Both the position numbers and the translations under genes were made by a program. This document shows positions 1-5,361 of a stretch of DNA of 6,344 nt, in pieces. The DNA lies in NCBI GenBank assembly GCA_003575245.1, contig NMQN01000285.1, forward strand, positions 1 to 6,344, written 5' to 3'. Positions within the stretch are counted from its first letter, which is position 1; each line of letters starts with the position of its first letter. The notes under the pieces are model-generated. The model saw nothing but the letters and a program-made list of their open reading frames with translations, was not told the DNA's origin and made no database searches. This stretch comes from Candidatus Atribacteria bacterium 1244-E10-H5-B2 (GTDB taxonomy: Bacteria > Atribacterota > JS1 > SB-45 > 34-128).

Positions 1-86
1 GGTGCAATGTATGCCGAAGCAGTCAAAAAAATACAACCTCATATTGTTGCTACCGGTTTAAGGGGAATACTTACTGCCATGCTTCG
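1..86. repeat. Left arm of 86-bp perfect inverted repeat (probable foldback artefact)
   Basis: Bases 1-86 are the exact reverse complement of bases 291-376, with no mismatch; identity stops at 87 against 290. On the plus strand this arm encodes the same 28-residue piece of tape measure protein (beginning GAMYAEAVKK) that the minus strand encodes at 376-291. The arm begins at the first base of the window, so the true repeat may be longer. A partial inverted coding copy with no gene of its own at a sequence edge is typical of a snap-back amplification chimera or a misassembly. A genuine inverted duplication is possible but less likely. Confidence 0.95.
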
Positions 87-994
87 CCTCCCCCTGTCAT
101 AACCGCAAGCAGACCGATAAGTCCACGCACATTTGGGAATAATTCCATTAAGGCACCCTCATTGCCTTTAGTCGCTTCTATTATTTCGTGCAGGATTTGC
201 TTAAATCCTTTTGATTTCAAAGCAGATATATCGAACTCAATCCCCAGTTCCCTAGCCTTATCTGCTGCTTCACCTGTTCCTTTGGAAACACGAAGCATGG
301 CAGTAAGTATTCCCCTTAAACCGGTAGCAACAATATGAGGTTGTATTTTTTTGACTGCTTCGGCATACATTGCACCAAGCTCGTTAAATGATAATCCGCA
401 TTCTGCAGCAAGTCCAGTTACCATGGATATAGTCGGTCCAAGCTCTTCCATTTTTACCTTACCGAGCTTTACTATGGTAAATAATTTATCGGAGATCTCC
501 GCAGCAGTTCCGGCAGCTATTCCGTAGGCATTCATAACATAAGTCAGGGCATCGGCAGCCGTAAATGTATCGGTAACGGTGGCAACGGCAAGTTCAGTAG
601 AGACTCGTAGTATATCCATTGCCTTTTTTCCATCATAGCCAGCACTTACAATTTGGTAAAGTGCTTTGGTGAGTTTTTGAGCAGTATCTGGGACAGTCTT
701 TGACATATCAATTATTTCTTTCGATATGCCTTTAAAATTATTCTGCACCGCCTTTGAGATAGTCTGGACTTCCCTCATCGCAGTCTCGAAGTTTTTAGAA
801 AAATTATAGGCAGATTTGGTTATTTTCGCAAAAACCAAAGTGGCACCAATAGCCAGGCCGGCAAAGACGTCCATTCCGGTTATGCTGCGGGTCAACCCAC
901 GCAATATTCCCTTTGCCTGGACCGCGCCTGTCTGCAATCCCGTATTATCGATTTTTGTTCGCCAATAAAGACTATCTCCTGTCATTAAAGCCAT
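71..994 (-). CDS. Phage tail tape measure protein, TP901 type (N-terminal part; 3' end disrupted)
   Basis: The tape measure protein sets tail length by filling the tail tube during assembly and is usually ejected with DNA. The start is ATG at 994-992; its ribosome binding site (AAAAAGGTGG) lies inside the end of the glycosyltransferase gene, whose stop is 1 base upstream, suggesting translational coupling. A hydrophobic stretch falls near residues 41-57. The TP901 tape measure core follows at about residues 65-235, with recognisable blocks such as VTDTFTAADALTYVMNAYG (140-158), EISDKLFTIVKLGKVKMEEL (166-185) and GLSFNELGAMYAEAV (200-214). The family is usually well over 600 residues, but here the frame stops after 307. 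Only about 302 residues, down to base 87, are trustworthy. The last few residues (ending in WQ) and the TAA at 73-71 come from the inverted copy at 1-86. The gene is therefore truncated by the sequence end or chimera, and its real C-terminus is not in the window. The family call is firm; the displayed C-terminus is not real. Confidence 0.9.
   Translation of the reverse strand: MALMTGDSLYWRTKIDNTGLQTGAVQAKGILRGLTRSITGMDVFAGLAIGATLVFAKITKSAYNFSKNFETAMREVQTISKAVQNNFKGISKEIIDMSKTVPDTAQKLTKALYQIVSAGYDGKKAMDILRVSTELAVATVTDTFTAADALTYVMNAYGIAAGTAAEISDKLFTIVKLGKVKMEELGPTISMVTGLAAECGLSFNELGAMYAEAVKKIQPHIVATGLRGILTAMLRVSKGTGEAADKARELGIEFDISALKSKGFKQILHEIIEATKGNEGALMELFPNVRGLIGLLAVMTGGGEAWQ
291..376. repeat. 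Right arm of 86-bp perfect inverted repeat (native copy inside tape measure gene)
   Basis: This arm is the exact reverse complement of 1-86 and is separated from it by a 204-base spacer (87-290). It lies in frame inside the conserved tape measure coding sequence and has normal coding context on both sides, so it is the original copy and 1-86 is the derived one. Confidence 0.95.
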
Positions 995-995
995 T

Positions 996-2186
996 TTATC
1001 CCACCTTTTTTAATCTTTCTTTTATCTTTTTATTTGCTGACCAGATATCCCAGCGCAAAGGTAATCTGTTATTGTTTAATCTAATCCCTTCGTTAAGATA
1101 TTCCCCTGCTTTTTCATAGTTCTTTTTCTCGAATTCATAAATAGCCAGCCAGTTTAGGATCTCCGGTAAAACTATTTTCGTATTACTAATTAATAATTGC
1201 TCGTATAAACTTCCCTTTGTTTTAAAAATATCGAGTGCGATATCAAAATACTTTTTTGCCTTTTCATTATCCTTGCCGGTCCAGTAATTCCCTAACATCA
1301 AGTATATTTGAGAGATCCTGCTCGAATAATGACAGGCCTCTCTTTCTGTACTTTCCGCATTTTCTATATCATTTTTAGCTAGATACGAACCCACAAGATT
1401 AACAAAAACCTCAAGAAAGGCATTCCAGCCCTCATTATAATTTGCCTTTCTCATTTTCTTGATCCATATCTCACCATGGCGGATTGTATTTTCAAAATCT
1501 CTGGTGACATAATATGTCTTTACTAAATGGGTTAAATTATGTAGATTATCCGGATGTTCTTTAAACTCTTTTTGGAGTATCGGCAGGCTACGCTTCATTT
1601 TATTTTCTAATAATTTTTCGCCCTTCTCCCCCTGGAAAATATAGCCATAATGATTAAAAATTATATGAGGAGCAAAAAGATAGGGGGCTTTCAGGATTGG
1701 TTTATTATGAACGGCCTGCTCATAATGAAAATCTTTCTCATTTTTAAATATTCTGGGCTGTAACATTTCTGAATATTGCTTCCAATCCCGGGTATAATAG
1801 TTATATAAATTTACAAATACCGTTGGTTCTTTATATTTTGGATTCAGAATTATATCTTCTAGGGGATATAGGCACTCATGGCGTAATTCCTCATCTGCAT
1901 CCACCTGCATAATTTTATCCCCGGTAGCCTTTCCGATCCCATAGTTGCGGGCTTTGCTGAAATCCCAGGGGACAAATTCCTTTTCATATACCCTGTCGGT
2001 AAATTTTTTGGCAATATTTATCGTCCTGTCTGTGGATCCGGTGTCCACTATAACCAGTTCGGTAAGTTTTTTTAGCATTTTATCATCTTTCATCTGAATA
2101 ATAGGCAAAAAGGAATCCAGGCATCTTTGTAGATTCGCTTCCTCATTCTTGACTATCATGCATATCGATAACTTCGGTTTTTCCAT
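996..2186 (-). CDS. Family 2 glycosyltransferase with C-terminal TPR-like repeats
   Basis: This 396-residue protein is predicted to transfer a sugar from a nucleotide-sugar donor. The GT-A domain occupies about residues 5-210: LSICMIVKNEEANLQRCLDS opens the Rossmann-like fold (6-25), DTGSTD (48-53) is the nucleotide-binding strand-loop, WDFSKARNYG lies at 74-83, and VDADEE (95-100) carries the metal-binding DxD (D96, D98). QPRIFKN and an AVHNKP histidine follow, as in SunS/WcaA-like GT2 enzymes. From about 215 the chain is helical and Tyr/Ala-rich with TPR-like units (near DFENTIRHGEIW, NDIENAESTE, NEKAKKYFDIALDIF and NYEKAGEYLNEGIRL). No signal peptide or membrane segment is seen, so it is probably cytoplasmic. 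The ATG at 2186-2184 shares one base with the preceding stop (TAATG) and has an excellent AAAGGAG. The enzyme is not a standard tail protein. The acceptor is unknown; a virion protein or a host surface glycan are both possible. The enzyme class is secure, the role is inference. Confidence 0.88.
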   Translation of the reverse strand: MEKPKLSICMIVKNEEANLQRCLDSFLPIIQMKDDKMLKKLTELVIVDTGSTDRTINIAKKFTDRVYEKEFVPWDFSKARNYGIGKATGDKIMQVDADEELRHECLYPLEDIILNPKYKEPTVFVNLYNYYTRDWKQYSEMLQPRIFKNEKDFHYEQAVHNKPILKAPYLFAPHIIFNHYGYIFQGEKGEKLLENKMKRSLPILQKEFKEHPDNLHNLTHLVKTYYVTRDFENTIRHGEIWIKKMRKANYNEGWNAFLEVFVNLVGSYLAKNDIENAESTEREACHYSSRISQIYLMLGNYWTGKDNEKAKKYFDIALDIFKTKGSLYEQLLISNTKIVLPEILNWLAIYEFEKKNYEKAGEYLNEGIRLNNNRLPLRWDIWSANKKIKERLKKVG

Positions 2187-2530
2187 TATTTCTCCTTTAA
2201 ACAGCTTATGGGATTTACGCCCCAGTTACCTTTTATATCCGGTTTATAGGGTCCGGTCTCACAAATGATCCTTGCCCTTATTTCCCTTATTCCCTTTCCG
2301 TAATCAATATTGACAAAGACATCCCTGCAGGCATTCCCCACAAATTCGATCTTGATTATCTTCCATTCCTTCAGATTCTTTAATCCAAACCAGCTTTCCA
2401 ATCGTCGGGCATTGTTTTTACTGAAAGCCCCCCTCCAGGTCGATTGGGTACATTTCACCATTTTTGCCCAGTTCTTCTTTTTCCAACTGATCAGGAATTT
2501 TTCCATTACCCTTTTTACTTTTTTGTCCAT
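2186..2530 (-). CDS. Conserved-looking hypothetical protein, possible NTF2-like fold (114 aa)
   Basis: I do not recognise a named family with confidence. I chose ATG at 2530-2528 (beginning MDKKVKRVMEKF) because a purine-rich GGGAAGGGA lies just before it and because it leaves a 13-base gap after the peptidase stop. An in-frame TTG at 2581 would add 17 residues overlapping the peptidase gene and looks unlikely. The protein starts with an amphipathic helix (KVKRVMEKFLISWKKKNWAK), has a short Trp-rich segment (STWRGAF), then alternating beta-type stretches (KIIKIEFVGN, CRDVFVNIDYG, IREIRARIICE), and ends GNWGVNPISCLKEK. A helix-rich N-terminus followed by a beta sheet, and the tail pattern 'P..G.WGVNP.S.L', resemble NTF2-like small proteins, but this rests on pattern only. 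It is basic, with no signal peptide or membrane segment. It overlaps the glycosyltransferase start by one base, so the two are probably translated together. Confidence 0.7.
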   Translation of the reverse strand: MDKKVKRVMEKFLISWKKKNWAKMVKCTQSTWRGAFSKNNARRLESWFGLKNLKEWKIIKIEFVGNACRDVFVNIDYGKGIREIRARIICETGPYKPDIKGNWGVNPISCLKEK

Positions 2531-2543
2531 AAATCCCTTCCCT

Positions 2544-2906
2544 TTACAGGTTAATTTTGATAAATGATGTTTCCCTTTCAAATTTATCTAATTTCGCTCT
2601 TATTCCACGTGACGGATCATAATATTTATTATTATTCCAGATACAAAAATGTTTATTCTTATATCCGAAGTAATGAATAGTGACTATACAGAGTTTTGGT
2701 TTATTATTCTTTTTTATCCTGACAGCTTTATTACTGCAGGATATTCCCCTTTCTCGTAAGGCATAGTATAATTTTTTTGTACCCGTTTTACCCCTTGAAT
2801 TAAATAATTTTATTGATTCATTAAGGGATATTCCGGCAATCATTGCCACGCATGTCTGGCCACATAGATTTGAATTATCGGGTTGTCTGATTAAATTGAT
2901 CTTCAA
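2544..2906 (-). CDS. Small C39-like (papain-fold) cysteine peptidase
   Basis: This 120-residue protein has the signature of a C39/papain-like cysteine peptidase. QPDNSNLCGQTCVAMIAG holds the oxyanion-hole Gln (Q8) and the catalytic Cys in 'CG' (C15) with the expected spacing. The C-terminal half has KHFCIW (H86) followed by NNKYYDPS (D97), giving Gln/Cys/His/Asp in the right order. It is the bare catalytic domain, without a transporter, signal peptide, membrane segment or wall-binding module. The start is TTG at 2906-2904: no ATG or GTG precedes it before the in-frame stop, AAAGG sits 6 bases upstream, and the TTG overlaps the stop of the frameshifted chaperone extension as TTGA (2906-2903). 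The substrate is unknown. Candidates are processing of a virion protein, cleavage of a host protein, or trimming of a partner in this cassette. A non-peptidase member of the fold (for example transglutaminase-like or amidase) cannot be excluded. Confidence 0.78.
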   Translation of the reverse strand: MKINLIRQPDNSNLCGQTCVAMIAGISLNESIKLFNSRGKTGTKKLYYALRERGISCSNKAVRIKKNNKPKLCIVTIHYFGYKNKHFCIWNNNKYYDPSRGIRAKLDKFERETSFIKINL

Positions 2907-3103
2907 AATAAACCTTTCAATTCGTTTATATCTTTAATCTCTAAATCTTTCGCCTTTTTGTTTTTGTCATCTCCGGGCTTGTAACTGGGAATACTACTCA
3001 TCAGCATCGCCAGGTTAGTATATGAGTAATTCCATAAGATATCCCTCATGGACATCCGGGGAAAATAATGCATCAATCCGCCGATTATTCGCCAGGGGTT
3101 GCC
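2903..3103 (-). CDS. T domain of tail assembly chaperone, made as a -1 frameshift extension (66 codons)
   Basis: The minus strand is open in the -1 frame relative to the chaperone gene. From the shift point at 3103 it reads GNPWRIIGGLMHYFPRMSMR and continues through DILWNYSYTNLAMLMSSIPS to a Lys/Asp-rich tail ending ELKGLF and TGA at 2905-2903. The coordinates are of the extension only; in the expected product it is fused to residue 181 of the upstream gene, giving about 247 residues. This is the arrangement of lambda G/GT and its many phage counterparts: a short reading frame after the tail tube gene with no good start of its own. The internal ATGs (3073, 3058, 3052) lack a convincing ribosome binding site. 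In the family, the T part recruits tail tube subunits onto the G-coated tape measure protein. The extension fills what would otherwise be a 178-base gap between the chaperone and peptidase genes. The assignment rests on position, frame and slippery site, not on protein similarity. Confidence 0.75.
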   Translation of the reverse strand, partial: GNPWRIIGGLMHYFPRMSMRDILWNYSYTNLAMLMSSIPSYKPGDDKNKKAKDLEIKDINELKGLF

Positions 3104-3645
3104 TTTTTCTTGTTCTGTAGAAGGTTCATCCCCTTTATCGAAACTAAAGACGCCAAAAAAGGGTTTACATCCATTTGTTGAACTATCAAGGTCATCAGCT
3201 TCAACCCCTCCTTCGCGGTCAGATTTTCATTCAGAAATCTAATTAGACTTTTCGGTGGTTCTTTTTCGCTATTGACAATTCCGTAGGCGATCATCTTAAT
3301 CATTTTGTCTTTATTCTCGATTATATTCTTTGCCCCCAGGTCCAAAAGATTGATTTCCTTATTCTCGTCTTTCATGGCCCCTACCAATTCATCAGTATCT
3401 AGATCCAATAAAATTTTACTGATTTTTAGTAGGGTCCCCATTCTAATAGGGAAAATAATGAATTTTCTTTCAGCGGGGATTAAATTAAGTTTATGAAGTA
3501 TATTTTTATTCTGGATGGTAATGGTAAAATCAACCCCCTTTTCGAGAATTGAATCTATGGCGTCCCGGCGGATCTGATTATTTTTATCTTCACTCGGGGC
3601 CCCGAGCTTATCCTTGATTACTTTTTTTTTATCCTTTTTGGTCAT
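3085..3645 (-). CDS. Tail assembly chaperone (lambda G-like, zero-frame product)
   Basis: This 186-residue cytoplasmic protein has no signal peptide or membrane segment. The N-terminus is Lys-rich (MTKKDKKKVIKDK), followed by a beta-like segment (VDFTITIQNKNILHKLNLI) and then a helix-rich body with repeated acidic/Lys heptads, ending LQNKKKATPGE. It was assigned as the tail chaperone because it follows the tail tube gene, is the right size, is mostly helical, and carries near its 3' end a slippery G-AAA-AAG that opens into a 66-codon -1 extension. In the family, the short form coats the tape measure protein in excess while the rarer fused form docks tail tube subunits. The ATG at 3645-3643 is preceded by AAAAGGGAT. 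No sequence motif alone would name it, so the call depends on context. It differs from the usual layout in that three further genes separate it from the tape measure gene. Confidence 0.72.
   Translation of the reverse strand: MTKKDKKKVIKDKLGAPSEDKNNQIRRDAIDSILEKGVDFTITIQNKNILHKLNLIPAERKFIIFPIRMGTLLKISKILLDLDTDELVGAMKDENKEINLLDLGAKNIIENKDKMIKMIAYGIVNSEKEPPKSLIRFLNENLTAKEGLKLMTLIVQQMDVNPFLASLVSIKGMNLLQNKKKATPGE
3103..3109 (-). promoter_or_regulatory. Probable -1 ribosomal frameshift site (G-AAA-AAG)
   Basis: In the chaperone frame the codons are AAG-AAA-AAG-GCA, with AAA at 3108-3106 and AAG at 3105-3103. Slipping back one base re-pairs AAG as AAA and AAA as GAA (one first-position mismatch), and translation continues GGC-AAC-CCC into the open -1 frame. 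AAAAAG is the core of the strongest known bacterial slippery heptamer (A-AAA-AAG). The site lies five codons before the zero-frame stop (3087-3085), the usual place for G/GT recoding. I see no strong stem-loop or well-spaced upstream Shine-Dalgarno-like stimulator; an AT-rich 6-bp pairing (AATAAT with ATTATT) downstream is weak. Confidence 0.68.
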
Positions 3646-3665
3646 ATTTTATCCCTTTTAAATTA

Positions 3666-3704
3666 TACCCGCCCTAATAATATTTCTATATAAAAGGGCG
3701 GGTA
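3666..3704 (-). terminator. Hairpin between tail tube and chaperone genes (weak terminator or RNA-processing structure)
   Basis: Arms 3666-3675 (TACCCGCCCT) and 3695-3704 (AGGGCGGGTA) are perfect reverse complements, forming a 10-bp GC-rich stem with a 19-base AU-rich loop. It begins 11 bases past the tail tube stop codon (3718-3716) and ends about 20 bases before the chaperone start. In the direction of transcription the stem is followed by TAATTTAAAA, which is not a strong U-tract, so read-through is expected. Such a structure would fit lowering expression of genes after the abundant tail tube protein, or protecting the 3' end of its message. Confidence 0.6.
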
Positions 3705-3715
3705 ATAGATAACTT

Positions 3716-4210
3716 TTATGGAAGAACCGTCATTTTAATTGGAGCAATGGTACTAGCACTAGGTAACAGCACATCAGCGGTAAATGTGACCTGCCCTGAT
3801 TCGGTCTTGGCAAATCTCAATTCCCCGCCGGCATAAAGAGAAGCTCTGGCTATTTCGAACTTTAATTGTTTAGCGTTTATTAGTTTAGAAGTAAGTTCGA
3901 AAGCCCTCTCACTTATCACTATCGCCGTATGAGGAGATTTCCAAATAGATGCACCACTTGCGGATCCCCCGAAAGCGTTTATCATTATGCCAGTTCCCAT
4001 ATCCCTTGTGGCAAATTCTATAGTCTTCTTGCCTCCGGTAATTATTTGTACATCAGGATATTCGGTTTCCTCGCAGAATAGATCGGCCACCGAAGGAGCA
4101 TTAATCACAATATGTGCACTGTCTGGGACTATGTGTTGCACAGTAACAAGAGCAGCAAGAGACGGTCCTATTTTTATTGATTCTAATCCTATCAGTCTTA
4201 TATTACTCAT
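3716..4210 (-). CDS. Putative major tail tube protein
   Basis: This 164-residue protein is rich in Ala, Thr, Val and Ile, with no membrane anchor despite its hydrophobicity, as expected for an all-beta tube subunit. It starts SNIRLIGLESIKIGPS, with a subtle repeat of beta-strand stretches in the middle (YPDVQIITGGKKTIEF, TAIVISERAFELTSKL), and ends VTFTADVLLPSASTIAPIKMTVLP. Its place after the putative terminator and before the chaperone is where siphophages keep the tube gene. It has the cleanest ribosome binding site in the window (GGAGGT at 4224-4219, 8 bases before ATG), in keeping with a highly made structural protein, and it is followed by a hairpin that may limit read-through. The call is based on position, size and composition; I see no decisive motif. 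A small head decoration protein is the main alternative, but the position argues against it. Confidence 0.62.
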   Translation of the reverse strand: MSNIRLIGLESIKIGPSLAALVTVQHIVPDSAHIVINAPSVADLFCEETEYPDVQIITGGKKTIEFATRDMGTGIMINAFGGSASGASIWKSPHTAIVISERAFELTSKLINAKQLKFEIARASLYAGGELRFAKTESGQVTFTADVLLPSASTIAPIKMTVLP

Positions 4211-4230
4211 TTTGTATTACCTCCAGTAAT

Positions 4231-4632
4231 TTATTTTTCTATGAAACAATTTATTCTCAAATTTACATAACTCATCGATTTCTGGTCAGTATCTTGTAAC
4301 AATATTTGATTTGTTATCTCAAAAACATAATAATTGGACGTGTTATTATACGCTTCTATTACAACCACTACTTCATTAATAATCGCCTTCAATTTTGTTA
4401 TATCCGGGGTTCCGTTGTCAAAGTTTTTACAATAGCAATTGATCATAAAGGTAGCATTGTTTATTATTTCATCTCCAACATAATTAGATAAGGGAATTAT
4501 CACAATATCCTGTAACTCGGAATTTAAAGGTTTTTTGTTCCGGTAAACCCGGCCATCATCAAGTGTATCTAAAACTAAGGCTGTATTAAGCATGGGATAC
4601 AATATATCGTTTATATCGAATGTCGTTATCAT
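4231..4632 (-). CDS. Putative tail terminator / tail completion protein
   Basis: This 133-residue protein alternates beta and helix: an N-terminal helix (FDINDILYPMLN), YRNKKPLNSELQDIVIIPL, a strand with two Cys (FMINCYCKNF), the helix KLKAIINEVVVVIEAY, then FEITNQILLQDTDQKSMSYV and a final strand (LRINCFIEK). This order of an initial helix, a three-stranded sheet, an amphipathic helix and a final beta hairpin is that of small phage tail terminators (lambda gpU-like and related families), which cap the tube and join it to the head. Its place after the gp10-like gene and before the tube gene agrees. The ATG overlaps the preceding stop as ATGA (4632-4629), and AAAGGA lies about 9 bases upstream. 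There is no membrane segment. The function is inferred mainly from gene order. Confidence 0.6.
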   Translation of the reverse strand: MITTFDINDILYPMLNTALVLDTLDDGRVYRNKKPLNSELQDIVIIPLSNYVGDEIINNATFMINCYCKNFDNGTPDITKLKAIINEVVVVIEAYNNTSNYYVFEITNQILLQDTDQKSMSYVNLRINCFIEK

Positions 4633-5054
4633 AAACTGTATTCCTTTATCTTTGATTTTAAGAGGGCTTTCGCTGCCGGCACGCTACCGGTAATTACATC
4701 ATAGCCCTTCGATTCGACCGCCGCGGCATATTCCATGCCCGCAACTACGATCAAGACAAAACCTTTACTATTTTCTCTCAATACTTCATTCGCTATTTCT
4801 TTTGCCTGGGCTCTGCCCTCAGATTTCCCCTCTATGTTTTCCTGAATGATATTTCCATCCCGGGCAATGATATATCCGATCGAACTTCTCAGGTTTCCGG
4901 TCTGATCTTTATATGTTTTTATGGTCCTGGCATCATTGACGAAATTCTCGCCTACCATGGCCAGTGTCCAGATGATCCTTTGCTCTATGCTGACCGTGAA
5001 TCTGTCTATCCGTCTGTCTACATCCCCTTGTCTAAATCCAGGAATCAAAGGCAT
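4629..5054 (-). CDS. HK97 gp10-like neck/tail component
   Basis: This 141-residue protein has the family hallmarks: an N-terminal helical region with FVNDARTIKTYKDQTGNLRSS (about 38-58), where 'Y.D.TG.LR.S' is the classic gp10 pattern, then a beta strand pair GYIIARDG, and near the C-terminus VAGMEYAAAVESKGYDVITG (about 104-123), matching the 'aGm.YA..vE..GyDVi' block. Members sit between head closure and tail terminator genes and belong to the neck or tail-completion set. The ATG at 5054-5052 follows the previous stop by one base (TAATATG) and its ribosome binding site is poor (GAAGTG), so it probably depends on coupled translation. The length is normal and no key feature is missing. Confidence 0.83.
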   Translation of the reverse strand: MPLIPGFRQGDVDRRIDRFTVSIEQRIIWTLAMVGENFVNDARTIKTYKDQTGNLRSSIGYIIARDGNIIQENIEGKSEGRAQAKEIANEVLRENSKGFVLIVVAGMEYAAAVESKGYDVITGSVPAAKALLKSKIKEYSL

Positions 5055-5055
5055 A

Positions 5056-5361
5056 TTAACACTTCATTTCTATATGTTTTTGATATTCAAACAATTGTAA
5101 AATTATATGTTCCTTGCTAAAAAAGGTTAATTTTGCAGCCTTAGGAACGCTTCCCGCACCGGAAAAAATCGGAGAAGAAACAAACCAGCTATATCCGATC
5201 ATGTCCCCGGATTCCCCTATAATATATCTAGTTGAATTCGGTTGAATATTACAGGCAATTACTGTTGTTACTGTGCTCCCCTCTGTATATATTCCGGCTG
5301 TGCTATATGTCCCAGGGATATGGTAACTCAAAGTCGCCGTATGAGGATATCTCTTTATCAC
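5056..5361 (-). CDS. Putative head closure (stopper) protein
   Basis: This 101-residue protein begins IKRYPHTATLSYHIPGTYS, followed by IYTEGSTVTTVIACNIQPNS, then GESGDMIGYSWFVSSPIFSG and LFEYQKHIEMKC. A beta-rich small protein with an early 'P.tatl', a central 'IQPn' and 'G..i.Y.w.V', and a final basic strand is the pattern of head closure/stopper proteins that plug the portal after packaging. The start is GTG (5361-5359), supported by GGGGAGG at 5375-5369 with a 7-base spacer and by a GTGA overlap with the preceding stop (5361-5358). No ATG alternative exists nearby. The role rests on gene order and fold-like pattern. Confidence 0.68.
   Translation of the reverse strand: MIKRYPHTATLSYHIPGTYSTAGIYTEGSTVTTVIACNIQPNSTRYIIGESGDMIGYSWFVSSPIFSGAGSVPKAAKLTFFSKEHIILQLFEYQKHIEMKC

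Noticed and set aside
1..376. Inverted repeat as an invertible DNA switch or a mobile-element terminal repeat
   Set aside because: There is no recombinase or transposase in the window, both arms are internal pieces of the same coding sequence, and one arm abuts the sequence end; a chimera explains it better.
913..1119. Plus-strand open frame of 68 codons across the glycosyltransferase-tape measure junction
   Set aside because: It is antisense to two well-supported genes, has a low-complexity Phe/Leu-rich product and no ribosome binding site; a shadow of minus-strand coding.
2310..2567. Plus-strand open frame of 85 codons opposite the 114-residue unknown gene
   Set aside because: The minus strand has better start signals, tight coupling to its neighbours and a plausible globular protein; the plus-strand product is Phe-rich and lacks a ribosome binding site.
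2531..2581. 17-codon N-terminal extension of the 114-residue protein from a TTG
   Set aside because: It would overlap the peptidase gene and ignore the purine-rich site just before the ATG at 2530; an artefact of choosing the longest frame.
996..2906. Base composition as proof of recent transfer of the three-gene cassette
   Set aside because: Lines counted by eye in the peptidase and glycosyltransferase genes are about 27-33% GC against about 45% in sampled capsid and tape measure lines, but the tail terminator gene is just as AT-rich, so composition does not set the cassette apart.
3040..3100. Strong stem-loop or pseudoknot downstream of the slippery site
   Set aside because: Only a weak 6-bp AU-rich pairing and a bulged CCCTGG/CCA-GGG match could be found by eye; not enough to annotate a stimulator.
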